NCBI GenBank assembly: GCA_021151615.1
Contig: JAGKXA010000053.1
Location: 1-40,177, forward strand
Direction: 5' to 3'
From: Cellvibrionaceae bacterium
GTDB taxonomy: Bacteria; Pseudomonadota; Gammaproteobacteria; Pseudomonadales; Cellvibrionaceae
Length of the DNA: 40,177 bases
The notes beneath the pieces are model-generated. The model searched no databases. It was not told where the DNA came from and saw nothing but the letters and a program-made list of their open reading frames with translations. Position numbers and translations under genes: made by a program. Positions within the stretch are counted from its first letter, which is position 1. Each line of letters opens with the position of its first letter. This document shows positions 26,029 through 34,561 of this stretch, piece after piece.

Positions 26029-26601
26029 TTAGTTAGTGGGCGTAGCGGGTTCAAGCAGGTTTCCCGCCAACCACTCACGCACCATGAAAAGCGCGGCAAT
26101 GCTGCGGCCTTCACATACATCAGCGCGGGCAATCAGCTGCATCAACTCCGCCAAGGGATAGGGAACAACTTCAATCGGCTCAGGTTCATCACCCTGCAAC
26201 CGCTCGGGATATAAATCCCAGGCAACCACAATGTTAATCCCATGCTCCATATAGGAGGGCGAGAGATTGATGCGCTTGAGGAATTTTAGCTGGCGCGCAC
26301 CGTAACCCACCTCCTCTTTCAACTCGCGATTGGCCGCCTCCAGCAGGGTTTCCCCCTGGTCGATGGCACCTTTGGGCAGGGCGAGGTGGTAATCCTCCAG
26401 GCCAACCGCATATTCACGCACCAAAAGCACCGTATCGGCATCGAGCAAGGGTACAATAAGCACCGCGCCCGGCCCGCCGGAGCAAAGCTTTTCGTAGGTG
26501 CGCTCTTCGCCGTTGCTGAAACGCAAGTGGATTTCGTCGGCGCGAAACAGCCGGCTGCGCGCCACTGTCGCACGCTTTAAAATACTGGGCTTAACAGGCA
26601 T
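26029..26601 (-). CDS. nudE: ADP-compounds Nudix hydrolase NudE
   Basis: A 190-residue Nudix enzyme that hydrolyses ADP-ribose, NADH and Ap3A-type compounds. The Nudix box runs from Gly78 to Gly99 (GX5EX7REUXEEXGU: G78, E84, R92-E93, E96-E97). The N-terminal KPSILKRATVARSRLF is characteristic of NudE. It forms an operon with cysQ and is divergent from the HAD nucleotidase gene by 41 bp, the same order as in Pseudomonas. Confidence 0.95.
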   Translation of the reverse strand: MPVKPSILKRATVARSRLFRADEIHLRFSNGEERTYEKLCSGGPGAVLIVPLLDADTVLLVREYAVGLEDYHLALPKGAIDQGETLLEAANRELKEEVGYGARQLKFLKRINLSPSYMEHGINIVVAWDLYPERLQGDEPEPIEVVPYPLAELMQLIARADVCEGRSIAALFMVREWLAGNLLEPATPTN

Positions 26602-26642
26602 AGGTTGTCTTTAGGCTGATAAATCGTGGTAGAGATGATTTT

Positions 26643-27332
26643 ATGATTAATTGGGACTCAATAGATACAGTCATGTTGGATATGGATGGCACTTTGCTGG
26701 ATCTCCATTTCGATAACTATTTCTGGCTGGATCACCTGCCCCAACGCTACGCGCAAATCCACAATGTGGATCTGGCAGCCGCGCGTGACAAATTGAGCGG
26801 TGAAATCCGCCACTACGAAGGTACTTTGCAATGGTACTGCCTGGAGTTTTGGTCCAAAGCGCTGGATCTGGATATCCGCAGCCTGAAAGAAGAAGTCAAA
26901 CACAAAATCCAGATTCGCCCTTACGTCGGCGAATTTTTAACGCGCTTGCGCAAACTGGGCAAAAAGGTTTTGCTGGTCACCAATGCACATCCGCAAAGCT
27001 TGTCATTGAAACTGGAAGTTACCCAAATTGATCAATGGCTGGATGTGGTTGTGTCCTCGCATCAATTTAACGAGCCGAAGGAATCGCAAAAATTCTGGCA
27101 ACAATTGCAAGCAGCTGAAGGTTTTGACCCGGCGCGCACCTTATTTATTGATGACACCGCGCGCATTCTGGATTCTGCACAGCGATTTGGTATCAAACAT
27201 GTTCTGGGCATTCACCAGCCCGATAGCCAGATACAACGCCGCATGGAACAACACCCGGCGATTTATCACTTCGATGAAATTATGCCGCCCTCAACCGATG
27301 AAGTAATTGCCCATGGCCAAGCAACAAAATAA
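26643..27332 (+). CDS. yrfG: GMP/IMP nucleotidase, HAD family (YrfG)
   Basis: A 229-residue haloacid-dehalogenase phosphatase acting on purine mononucleotides. Motif I DMDGTL is at 13-18 (Asp13 nucleophile, Asp15), motif II is VTNAHP, motif III Lys is in NEPKESQ, and motif IV is LFIDDTARILDSA. It is followed by hslR with a 20-base overlap, and the nudE/yrfG/hslR/hslO order is shared with many gammaproteobacteria. Confidence 0.92.
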   Translation: MINWDSIDTVMLDMDGTLLDLHFDNYFWLDHLPQRYAQIHNVDLAAARDKLSGEIRHYEGTLQWYCLEFWSKALDLDIRSLKEEVKHKIQIRPYVGEFLTRLRKLGKKVLLVTNAHPQSLSLKLEVTQIDQWLDVVVSSHQFNEPKESQKFWQQLQAAEGFDPARTLFIDDTARILDSAQRFGIKHVLGIHQPDSQIQRRMEQHPAIYHFDEIMPPSTDEVIAHGQATK

Positions 27333-27753
27333 ACAACCACTGGATGAAGACGATGACGATAGAGTTCGCATCGACAAATGGTTGTGGGCCGCGCGTTTTT
27401 TTAAAACCCGCAACCTCGCCAAAGAAGCCATCGACGGCGGCAAAGTGCATTGCGATGGCCAGCGCGTAAAGCCCAGTAAAGAAGCGATCATTGGCCTGGA
27501 ATTAACCATTCGCCAACACTGGGATGAAAAAACCGTCATCATCAAAGCGCTCTCTGACCAACGTCGCGGCGCACCGGAAGCGGCGTTGCTGTACGAAGAA
27601 ACCGAAGTCAGCAAAGAGCTACGCGAAAAACGCGCCGCAGAACGCAAAGCCGGACTGGGCGCTTTTATTATCAGCGATCACCGCCCCAACAAAAAAGAAC
27701 GCCGCCAGATTCACCGTTTCCAGCGTATTAATATACTGGGGGAAGAGGATTAA
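27313..27753 (+). CDS. hslR: ribosome-associated heat-shock protein Hsp15
   Basis: A 146-residue S4-domain RNA-binding protein that rescues stalled 50S subunits carrying peptidyl-tRNA. The S4 part starts VRIDKWLWAARFFKTRNLAKEAIDGGKVHCDGQRVKPSK, followed by a basic tail. The ATG at 27313 lies inside the end of yrfG (20-base overlap), indicating translational coupling; a TTG two codons upstream is a less likely start. An acidic DEDDDD stretch precedes the S4 domain. Confidence 0.93.
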   Translation: MAKQQNKQPLDEDDDDRVRIDKWLWAARFFKTRNLAKEAIDGGKVHCDGQRVKPSKEAIIGLELTIRQHWDEKTVIIKALSDQRRGAPEAALLYEETEVSKELREKRAAERKAGLGAFIISDHRPNKKERRQIHRFQRINILGEED

Positions 27754-27771
27754 TTTTTTAAGGAGAAAGTC

Positions 27772-28224
27772 ATGGATGTGAGTAAATTATTGATTATGAG
27801 TTTGTTAGCCACCGCAATGAATTGCACCGCTGAGGTTTATCGCTGGGTCGATAAAAATGGCAAGGTACATTTTACCGATCGCAAACCAGCAGCTGATGCG
27901 GAAAACATCACTGAAGATGTAAAGTCACAAAATATCGATACCAGTAGCGGCGAGTTACAAAAATTAACTTCCATGCGCGAGCAGGAAGAAAAAGAGAAGC
28001 AGGAAAAAATGCAGCAGGAGCTACAAAGGCAACAACAAGATAAGGATGAACTGGCAAAACTGAATCGCCCGGTTTGTAAAAAAGCCAAAGAGAGATTGCA
28101 AGACATTAGCGGCTATATCGTTTTCACCAACGAACAAGGTAGAGCCGTTACAGTGACAGAAAAAGAGCGCCAGCAAAAGGTTGCTGAGCTCAAGCAAGAC
28201 ATTAAAAAATACTGCAGTGATTAG
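27772..28224 (+). CDS. DUF4124-domain periplasmic protein
   Basis: 150 residues: a signal peptide (about 1-20), then the DUF4124 signature AEVYRWVDKNGKVHFTDRKP (20-39), then a long Glu/Lys/Gln-rich coiled coil (about 58-105) and two Cys (PVCKKAKERL and KYCSD) that could form a disulfide. The function is unknown. It has a strong ribosome binding site (AAGGAG). It sits between hslR and hslO on the same strand, splitting a pair that is adjacent in E. coli. Confidence 0.88.
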   Translation: MDVSKLLIMSLLATAMNCTAEVYRWVDKNGKVHFTDRKPAADAENITEDVKSQNIDTSSGELQKLTSMREQEEKEKQEKMQQELQRQQQDKDELAKLNRPVCKKAKERLQDISGYIVFTNEQGRAVTVTEKERQQKVAELKQDIKKYCSD

Positions 28225-28225
28225 C

Positions 28226-28305
28226 AGTCTACTGAAAAAGCCCTATTGCGACAGCCACTGCAAATTAACACTGCAGTGACAGCGAAAATAGTTTTTCAGC
28301 AGCCT
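28226..28305. repeat. imperfect inverted repeat before hslO
   Basis: CTGAAAAA (28232-28239) pairs with TTTTTCAG (28292-28299), and pairing continues partly outward. ACTGCAGTGA occurs twice nearby (28211-28220 and 28270-28279), containing the palindrome ACTGCAGT. No T-tract follows. It may be a weak structural element between the DUF4124 gene and hslO. Confidence 0.35.
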
Positions 28306-28331
28306 GCCAGTTTTATATTTAAAGGTTATCT

Positions 28332-29237
28332 ATGCCCAGTAATGATTTGCTCCACCGTTTTCTATTTGATGACTGCGATATTCGCGGTGAAATTGTCACA
28401 CTCAGCGACAGCTATCGCGACGTACTTAGCCACAATCAACAAGTACCCGCTATTCGCCAATTATTGGGCGAATTCCTGGCGGCAATAGGCCTGCTGTCCA
28501 GCACATTGAAGTTCGATGGCAAAATTATTTTGCAAGCGCGCGGCGACGGTCCCATATCCACCATTATGGCCGAATGCAATCACCACAATAGTTTGCGCGG
28601 CATAGTACGCATTAACGACGAAGTGGAATTAACCGAAGAACTTGCCCTGCACGGCACCATGCAACAACTGCTTGGCAATGGTGTGTTAGTCATTAGCATT
28701 GAGCCACAACGCACCCAAAATTTTGAAGGCAAGCTGGAACGCTACCAAGGCATAGTCCCTATGGATGCGGAAAATCTCGCCGGCTGCCTTGAGCATTATT
28801 TCCAGCAATCGGAGCAACTGGCCACGCGTTTGTGGTTTGCTGCTGATGACAACTCGGCTACCGGCTTTTTAATTCAGGCACTGCCGCAGCAGCTGAATAC
28901 CAACCCGGATGATAACCGCGATAAATGGGAAACTATTATTACCCTGGCGGAAACCATCACCCGTGAAGAGCTGCTGGAACTGGATCATCCCACTGTGCTC
29001 TACCGTTTATTCAACGAACAGCCAGTGCGTATCTTTGATCCCAAAAAATTGCACTTTGCCTGCAGCTGTTCCAAGGAGCGTTGCGCCAGTGCGTTACTAA
29101 CCATCGGTAAAGATGAAGTGGAAGAATTATTAATCGAGCAAGGCAGTATCAGCATCGATTGCCAGTTCTGTAACCAGCACTACCACTTCGCTGCCGATGA
29201 AGTACGTAAATTGTTGGGCGGGAATGTATTGCATTAA
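28332..29237 (+). CDS. hslO: redox-regulated chaperone Hsp33
   Basis: A 301-residue holdase chaperone activated when oxidative stress releases its zinc. The four zinc Cys are present: CSC at 244-246 (FACSCSKERC) and CxxC at 277-280 (CQFC). The N-terminal core includes ILQARGDGPISTIMAEC and LRGIVRIND. It belongs to the yrfG-hslR-hslO stress set. Confidence 0.95.
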   Translation: MPSNDLLHRFLFDDCDIRGEIVTLSDSYRDVLSHNQQVPAIRQLLGEFLAAIGLLSSTLKFDGKIILQARGDGPISTIMAECNHHNSLRGIVRINDEVELTEELALHGTMQQLLGNGVLVISIEPQRTQNFEGKLERYQGIVPMDAENLAGCLEHYFQQSEQLATRLWFAADDNSATGFLIQALPQQLNTNPDDNRDKWETIITLAETITREELLELDHPTVLYRLFNEQPVRIFDPKKLHFACSCSKERCASALLTIGKDEVEELLIEQGSISIDCQFCNQHYHFAADEVRKLLGGNVLH

Positions 29238-29284
29238 TGCTGTCACCCCGGAATTTGGATCGCGTCGATTAGGACAATTCATCT

Positions 29285-30031
29285 ATGACCAATATTATCC
29301 ACCACTATCAACCTGTAGCTACTAAATTTTCAGCCTGGGTTGAGAGTGTGTGGATGGTAGAAAATCTCGACACGCAAGATAAACCCGTTATTGCTTTACC
29401 CGATGGCCGTATCGATATTCATTTTTTTAGCACTGCGAACGAGCCGTTTCAAACCTCTTTAGCGGGAATAGATACCCAGGCGAGCAGCGCAGAAATCCGT
29501 GCTAACTCCCAGGTGTGTGGGATAGGTTTTTATCCACTGGCTGCAGAGTATTTACTGCAAACCCCGCTGAGTAAATTGCTCAATGGCCGCGCCGCCCTTC
29601 CCCAGGGTTTTTGGGATATTACCGAGCAAGACACGCGCAATTTTGAAAATTTTAAACACAAGGTTTTCACCCGGCTAGCCAAGCTCGATGCGAAGGAGGT
29701 AGATCCACGCAAGTTAACAATGTTTGCCGCGCTACATCAAAGACAGGGGCAAATAAGTGTTGCGGAATTGGCAGAACACTGCCATTGGAGCAGCCGCCAA
29801 ATTAACCGCTACTTTAACCAATGGCTCGGGTTGTCGGTCAAAGCTTACAGTTCCATCCTTCACTTTCGCGCTTCGTTTCCCCTATTAAAAAACGGTAAGC
29901 TTTTCCCCGAGAGCGACTTCACTGATCAATCCCACTTTATAAAAGAAATTAAAAAATACTCCGGCCACACACCAAAACAGTTATATAAAAATCAGGATGA
30001 CCGATTTATACAATTATCAATATTGAAATAG
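29285..30031 (+). CDS. AraC-family regulator
   Basis: 248 residues. The N-terminal part has the ALPDGRIDIHFF and GIGFYPLAAEYLL pattern of the group whose sensor domain is DUF6597-like. The C-terminus has an HTH (VAELAEHCHWSSRQINRYFNQWLGLSVKAYSSI) and a shortened second unit ending FTDQSHFIKEIKKYSGHTPKQLY. It precedes a small hydrophobic ORF and an MFS transporter on the same strand and may regulate them; a second regulator of the same layout occurs at 36.0 kb. Confidence 0.88.
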   Translation: MTNIIHHYQPVATKFSAWVESVWMVENLDTQDKPVIALPDGRIDIHFFSTANEPFQTSLAGIDTQASSAEIRANSQVCGIGFYPLAAEYLLQTPLSKLLNGRAALPQGFWDITEQDTRNFENFKHKVFTRLAKLDAKEVDPRKLTMFAALHQRQGQISVAELAEHCHWSSRQINRYFNQWLGLSVKAYSSILHFRASFPLLKNGKLFPESDFTDQSHFIKEIKKYSGHTPKQLYKNQDDRFIQLSILK

Positions 30032-30040
30032 CCCTATGCT

Positions 30041-30063
30041 AGCCTCCATACTCGAAGGAGGCT
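30041..30063 (+). promoter_or_regulatory. hairpin that hides a Shine-Dalgarno sequence
   Basis: AGCCTCC (30041-30047) pairs with GGAGGCT (30057-30063) around a 9-base loop. The 3' arm contains the GGAGG that precedes the ATG at 30066. No T-run follows, so it is not an ordinary terminator. It could block translation of the small ORF until opened. Confidence 0.5.
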
Positions 30064-30065
30064 TA

Positions 30066-30200
30066 ATGTCCAGCGTAATTTACTCCAAAAAAATTGCTCT
30101 ATCAGTGCCCGCTTACAGCACCATCATAGCCCTGATGCTCCAATTGCATCTATTAGTTTGCCTGTACTGCTCTGGCCTTTTATCGAGCCATCCCTATTAA
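30066..30200 (+). CDS. possible 44-residue hydrophobic protein
   Basis: An ATG at 30066 is preceded by AAGGAGG (30055-30061) at a 4-base spacing, and the frame runs 44 codons to TAA 30198-30200. The product has one hydrophobic helix (about 18-41, STIIALMLQLHLLVCLY) after a basic KK, so it could be a single-pass membrane peptide. It sits between the AraC regulator and the MFS gene. Homology is unknown to me; the perfect ribosome binding site is the main support. It might be a leader peptide for the transporter or a toxin-like peptide; neither is shown. Confidence 0.45.
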   Translation: MSSVIYSKKIALSVPAYSTIIALMLQLHLLVCLYCSGLLSSHPY

Positions 30201-30237
30201 TTAGCAATCGCTGATTACCTATTATTAAGAGTTATCT

Positions 30238-31479
30238 ATGAACCAAACAACTTCACCAGCATTCAGCACTTATCAAAAACGCATTTTATTATTAATGGCG
30301 CTGATCCAATTCAGCATTATTCTCGACTTTATGATTATCTCGCCCATTGGCGACATCCTCATGAAAACCTTATCAATTAGTACTACCCAATTTGGCCTGG
30401 TAGTGTCGGCCTATGCCTTTAGTGCAGCCATCGCCGGCATAATTGCCGCCGGCTTTATGGATAAGTTTGATCGCAAAAAATTATTCCTCTGGTTCTTTAG
30501 CGGATTCATCCTTGGCACCCTGGCATGTGCGCTTAGCCACAATTATTGGCAGTTAGTTTGCGCGCGCGTTATCACCGGTATTTTCGCTGGAGTATCCAGC
30601 GCAGCATTGTTTACCCTGGTGATAGATATATTTGCACCGCTACAACGTGGCCGTGCCATGGGTATGGTGCAAATGGGTTTTGGTGTGAGTCAGGTGGTAG
30701 GCATTCCACTGGGGCTTTTTATTGCAACCCATCTGGGCTGGGAGTTTACGTTTATTGCAATCGTTATTCTGACCTTGGGTATTTTATTAGCAACCGGATT
30801 GATCATGCAGCCAGTAACCGCGCACCTGGCACAACAAGACGGCAGGCATCCATTTGCCCATTTTCTTAAAGTGCTTTCTCGCTCCGATTACCGCACCGGA
30901 TTTGCCGCAGTCATGTTTTTATCCATCGGCGGCTTTATGCTAATGCCGTTTACTGCACCCTTCCTAATTAATAATGTACAAATCACTGCCGAACAATTAC
31001 CGCTAATTTATTTAAGTACTGGCCTGCTTTCACTGGTGGCTATGCCGTTAATCGGCAAGTTAACCGATCACTATAATCGCTTTACCATTTTTACGATTGG
31101 CTCACTCGGTGCGGTGTTAATGGTATTTATCTATACCCATCTTTCCGCAACGCCACTCTGGCTGGTCATCCTTATTAACATTCTATTATTTACTTGCATA
31201 CTCAGCCGTATGACCCCCGCAATGGCCCTCAATTCTATGGTTGCCAACCCGGAAGATCGTGGCGCCTACATGGCAATATCCAGTTCACTGCAACAAATTG
31301 CCGGAGGCCTGGGTGCATTTATTGCGGGCTTGGTAATAGTGCAACAGGATGCGCACAGCCCTATACAACATTTTGATTGGCTGGGTTATCTCGCTATGGG
31401 AATTTTTATTGTGTGTGTATTTTTAGTGGGACGGGTCAATAAACTTTTGGAATCGCGCAAGCTTGCGCATGTACATTAA
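30238..31479 (+). CDS. MFS transporter (DHA1-type, probable drug/metabolite efflux)
   Basis: A 413-residue integral membrane protein with about 12 helices. The MFS loop motif between helices 2 and 3 reads GFMDKFDRKK, and the helix 5 region has MGFGVSQVVGIPLGLFIA, the antiporter-type motif C (GxxxGPxxG-like, diverged). This suggests H+-driven export, substrate unknown. It starts after AAGAG and follows an AraC-type regulator, a common efflux pairing. A bidirectional terminator closes the gene. Confidence 0.9.
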   Translation: MNQTTSPAFSTYQKRILLLMALIQFSIILDFMIISPIGDILMKTLSISTTQFGLVVSAYAFSAAIAGIIAAGFMDKFDRKKLFLWFFSGFILGTLACALSHNYWQLVCARVITGIFAGVSSAALFTLVIDIFAPLQRGRAMGMVQMGFGVSQVVGIPLGLFIATHLGWEFTFIAIVILTLGILLATGLIMQPVTAHLAQQDGRHPFAHFLKVLSRSDYRTGFAAVMFLSIGGFMLMPFTAPFLINNVQITAEQLPLIYLSTGLLSLVAMPLIGKLTDHYNRFTIFTIGSLGAVLMVFIYTHLSATPLWLVILINILLFTCILSRMTPAMALNSMVANPEDRGAYMAISSSLQQIAGGLGAFIAGLVIVQQDAHSPIQHFDWLGYLAMGIFIVCVFLVGRVNKLLESRKLAHVH

Positions 31480-31493
31480 TAACCAGCTAGTTA

Positions 31494-31525
31494 CAAAAAC
31501 GCCCTCTGCAACAGAGGGCGTTTTT
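31494..31525. terminator. bidirectional terminator
   Basis: GCCCTCT (31501-31507) pairs with AGAGGGC (31513-31519); the stem extends through flanking AAAAAC/GTTTTT. It serves the MFS gene (plus) and the permease gene ending at 31528 (minus). Confidence 0.92.
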
Positions 31526-31527
31526 AT

Positions 31528-32841
31528 TTAGATAAACATATCCAACACCAATACACCGATCAGCCCAGCCACACCAATAATCGTTTCCATCAGCGACCAG
31601 GATTTAAAGGTGTCTTTCAAACTTAAATTGAAATATTCCTTGTACATCCAGAAGCCGGAATCGTTAACGTGTGAACACATCAAGCTGCCGGCGCCTATGG
31701 CGAGCACCATTAAGTTCGGATCAGCGCCGGTCAGTGGAATGATGGGGGCAACAATACCGGCAGCAGTTAGGCCTGCAACAGTTGCAGAGCCGAGTGCGAT
31801 GCGAATGACGGTTGCGATTAACCAGGCGAGAATGAGTGGATTGATATCGATATTTTCCAGTGAATGCGCAAGCTGATCGCTAACGCCACTCACCACCATC
31901 ACTTGTTTCAACGCACCGGCACCGGCAACAATTAATAAAATTACTGCAATATCTTTAATTGCATCGCCATAAATCGCCATGACCTTGCTAATACTCATGC
32001 CCTGCTTTACACCCAAGGTATAAGTGGCAATCGCCAGAGCCACCATTAATACCAGCATGGAATTGCTAAAAAATTTAGTGATAGGTGCTTCTGCAATGGG
32101 CGCAGGCATGGCGTAAACGGCAATGCTGCTCAACGCAATTAATAACACCGGTAGCAATGCAGTGATAAAACTGTTGGCAATGCCCGGTAATTTTTCGGTG
32201 GGTAAATCAGTCGGTTTGAAAGTGGCTAGCGGTACGCTGTGAATATTTTTCAGTGTCGACGAAAAAATGGGACCAGCGATAATCATGGTAGGTATTGCTA
32301 CCAAAAAACCATAGAACAAGGTGGTGCCCATATCGGCACCGAACTGTGGAATTAATGCAACAGGTGATGGATGCGGCGGTAAAAAACCGTGAGTGACTGA
32401 TAGAGGTGCCAGCAGCGCAATGCCTAAATACACGGCGGGCAATTTGGTTTGATGCATTACTGAGAATACCAGTGGCACCAACAATACAAACCCCACGTTG
32501 TAAAACAGCGGAATGCCAACAATAAAACCGGTAAGCATTAACGCCCAGGTAATATAATTTTTTCCGCACCAGCGCATTAAGCTGCTGCTGATTTGCTGCG
32601 CTGCACCTGACTCTGCCACCAACTTTCCAAACATGGCCCCCAGGCACAAAATAATTGCCAACGAGCCGAGCATTGCGCCAATGCCCGCTTCGATAGTGCC
32701 GGGAATTTTATCCAGCGGAATGCCCAACATAATCGCCGCGCAGATGGACGAAACCAAAAACGCCAGGAAGGGATTAAGTTTTACACCGGTGATTAACACC
32801 ACCAGAATTAAAATTGCGATAACGACTGCAGCTATGGCCAT
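31528..32841 (-). CDS. GntP-family gluconate:H+ symporter
   Basis: A 437-residue permease with 12-14 hydrophobic segments. It has the family landmarks GIPLFYNVGFVLLVPLVF, PPHPSPVALIPQFGADMG, GAGALKQVM, GSATVAGLTAAGI and SHVNDSGFWMYKEYF. It matches GntT/GntP-type gluconate importers; related members take fructuronate or other sugar acids, so the exact substrate is open. A ribosome binding site AAGGAAAAG precedes the ATG. No kinase or regulator gene for gluconate is nearby. Confidence 0.92.
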   Translation of the reverse strand: MAIAAVVIAILILVVLITGVKLNPFLAFLVSSICAAIMLGIPLDKIPGTIEAGIGAMLGSLAIILCLGAMFGKLVAESGAAQQISSSLMRWCGKNYITWALMLTGFIVGIPLFYNVGFVLLVPLVFSVMHQTKLPAVYLGIALLAPLSVTHGFLPPHPSPVALIPQFGADMGTTLFYGFLVAIPTMIIAGPIFSSTLKNIHSVPLATFKPTDLPTEKLPGIANSFITALLPVLLIALSSIAVYAMPAPIAEAPITKFFSNSMLVLMVALAIATYTLGVKQGMSISKVMAIYGDAIKDIAVILLIVAGAGALKQVMVVSGVSDQLAHSLENIDINPLILAWLIATVIRIALGSATVAGLTAAGIVAPIIPLTGADPNLMVLAIGAGSLMCSHVNDSGFWMYKEYFNLSLKDTFKSWSLMETIIGVAGLIGVLVLDMFI

Positions 32842-32887
32842 GGCTTTTCCTTTTTTAATTATTGTAGAGCTAGTAGACCGAGCCTGA

Positions 32888-32981
32888 TTTCTATCGCATC
32901 TTTACGACACGCCGTGAACCCATCCATGGGGGCTTGTCGTCGACGTCCCTGTCTCCGACAGTCGTAAAGATGCGATAGAAA
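32888..32981. repeat. long hairpin element 1, conserved core (plus orientation)
   Basis: Two perfect 21-base arms (32888-32908 and 32961-32981) enclose a 52-base core starting ACGCCGTGAACCCATCCATG. The core is about 79 percent identical (46 of 58 bases, including the ends of the arms) to the reverse complement of the core of element 2, but the arms are unrelated to those of element 2. No T-tract; it lies between the permease start and dbpA. Confidence 0.85.
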
Positions 32982-33020
32982 CCAGCCTCTCAGTACTGTG
33001 AAATTAGCACTTGCTCTCTT

Positions 33021-33126
33021 AATGGATTTCGTTATTTGCTCTGGAACCATCGGAGGCAGGGATGCCGACGATGAGCCTCCATGGATGGATTTACGTCGTG
33101 TCCCAGAGCAAATAGCGGAATCCATT
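33021..33126. repeat. long hairpin element 2, conserved core (minus orientation)
   Basis: The 24-base arms (33021-33044 and 33103-33126) pair with 22 Watson-Crick pairs and two G-T positions that would stay paired as G-U in a plus-strand RNA. The 58-base core, read on the minus strand, begins ACGACGTAAATCCATCCATG and matches element 1. The elements are arranged in opposite orientation with 39 bases between them. The right arm ends 29 bases before the dbpA stop. Confidence 0.85.
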
Positions 33127-33154
33127 GTGGCACTATCTAAACTTAACGTTTAAT

Positions 33155-34531
33155 TTAAAGCTTTCTCGCCCTAAATTTCCGGCCTTTCAATTTACCATCC
33201 GACAATTGCTTCAGGGCAGCGCGAGCAATACTGCTATCCACAGCGACGTAAGCCGCAAAATCAAACATATCAATTTTGCCAATTTTCTCAAACGGCAAAC
33301 CGGCATCTTTGGTGAGCGCACCGATAATATCGCCGGGGCGCAGCTTGTCTTTTTTTCCGCCATCAATATTGAGCGTAACCATGCTTGGCGAGGGTAAGGA
33401 TTTTTTATCACCTTGAGGCAAGGTTTCAAGATTGATGGACTGCCCCATATAATCTTCCAGGCGATTAATTTTATGTACTTCCTTTTGCACCACCAGATTC
33501 AACGCCAGGCCGGATTCGCCTGCGCGACCGGTGCGACCAATGCGATGTACGTGCACTTCGCTGTCGCGCGCCAAGTCCACATTAATCACCGCATCCAAAC
33601 CTTTGATATCAATACCGCGCGCAGCTACGTCAGTGGCAATTAATACTGAACAGCTTTTATTGGAAAAGCGCACCAGAACCTGATCGCGTTCTTTTTGTTC
33701 CATATCGCCGTGCAGCGCCAAAGCACTGACACCTTCATCACGCAGGTAATTTAATAAATCATCACAACCCTGTTTGGTATTGCAAAAGGCGATAGAGCTA
33801 GCAGGATGAAAGTGGGCTAATAACGTCAATACCGCCGGGTGAGTTTCATCACTCTCGCGCAATTCATAAAAATGCTGTTCAATCTGCTGCTGATCGTGAA
33901 TGGTTTCCACCACTATCATTTTTGGATTTTTCTGGCAGCGTGCGCTGATTTTTTTAATATTGTCAGGATAGGTTGCGGAAAATAATAACGTCTGGCGATT
34001 TTCATTACAGGCAGCCAGCACTGTATCTATATCATCCGCAAAACCCATGTCGAGCATACGATCTGCTTCATCCAACACCAATTGGTTGATCGCATCCAAT
34101 TGCAATGTGCCTTTGCGGACATGATCCACAATGCGCCCGGGTGTACCCACCACAATATGCGCACCGCGTTCCAGTGAACCAATTTGCGGGCCAATCGATA
34201 CACCGCCGCAGAGCGTAAGAATTTTTACGTTATGCGTAAGGCGCGCGAGGCGGCGCAATTCTTTCGCCACCTGGTCCGCTAACTCGCGCGTCGGGCACAA
34301 CACCAATGCTTGCACACCAAAAAAACGCACATTTAATTTTTCCAGCAGCGCAATACCAAAAGCGGCAGTTTTTCCACTGCCAGTTTTTGCCTGCGCGATA
34401 ATATCCTCACCGCGCAGGATCAGCGGCAAGCTCTCTGCTTGTATCTGCGTCATCTCCTTATATTCGAGCGATTCCAGATTGGCGAGCATGGCATCGCTCA
34501 ATGACAATGATGAAAATGAAGAAGCAGACAT
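33155..34531 (-). CDS. dbpA: DEAD-box RNA helicase DbpA
   Basis: A 458-residue ATP-dependent helicase that remodels 23S rRNA helix 92 during 50S assembly. The motifs are in order: Q-motif (EYKEMTQIQAESLP), AQAKTGSGKT (Walker A), PTRELA, GTPGR, DEAD, SAT, then TDVAARGID and HRIGRTGRAG. The C-terminal 75 residues form the DbpA-specific RNA-binding domain (DKLRPGDIIGALTKDAGLP, KIGKIDMFDFAAYVAV), which separates it from RhlE/SrmB. There is no obvious partner gene next to it. Confidence 0.94.
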   Translation of the reverse strand: MSASSFSSLSLSDAMLANLESLEYKEMTQIQAESLPLILRGEDIIAQAKTGSGKTAAFGIALLEKLNVRFFGVQALVLCPTRELADQVAKELRRLARLTHNVKILTLCGGVSIGPQIGSLERGAHIVVGTPGRIVDHVRKGTLQLDAINQLVLDEADRMLDMGFADDIDTVLAACNENRQTLLFSATYPDNIKKISARCQKNPKMIVVETIHDQQQIEQHFYELRESDETHPAVLTLLAHFHPASSIAFCNTKQGCDDLLNYLRDEGVSALALHGDMEQKERDQVLVRFSNKSCSVLIATDVAARGIDIKGLDAVINVDLARDSEVHVHRIGRTGRAGESGLALNLVVQKEVHKINRLEDYMGQSINLETLPQGDKKSLPSPSMVTLNIDGGKKDKLRPGDIIGALTKDAGLPFEKIGKIDMFDFAAYVAVDSSIARAALKQLSDGKLKGRKFRARKL

Positions 34532-34561
34532 AAATTCACTCGAAAAAAATAGAAAAAATAA

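Noticed and set aside
32207..32647. 146-codon minus-strand ORF inside the permease gene
   Set aside because: It is out of frame with a clear GntP-family permease and has no independent support.
32888..33126. CRISPR or integron attC array
   Set aside because: There are only two inverted copies with unlike stems, no regular spacers, and no GTTRRRY core typical of attC sites.
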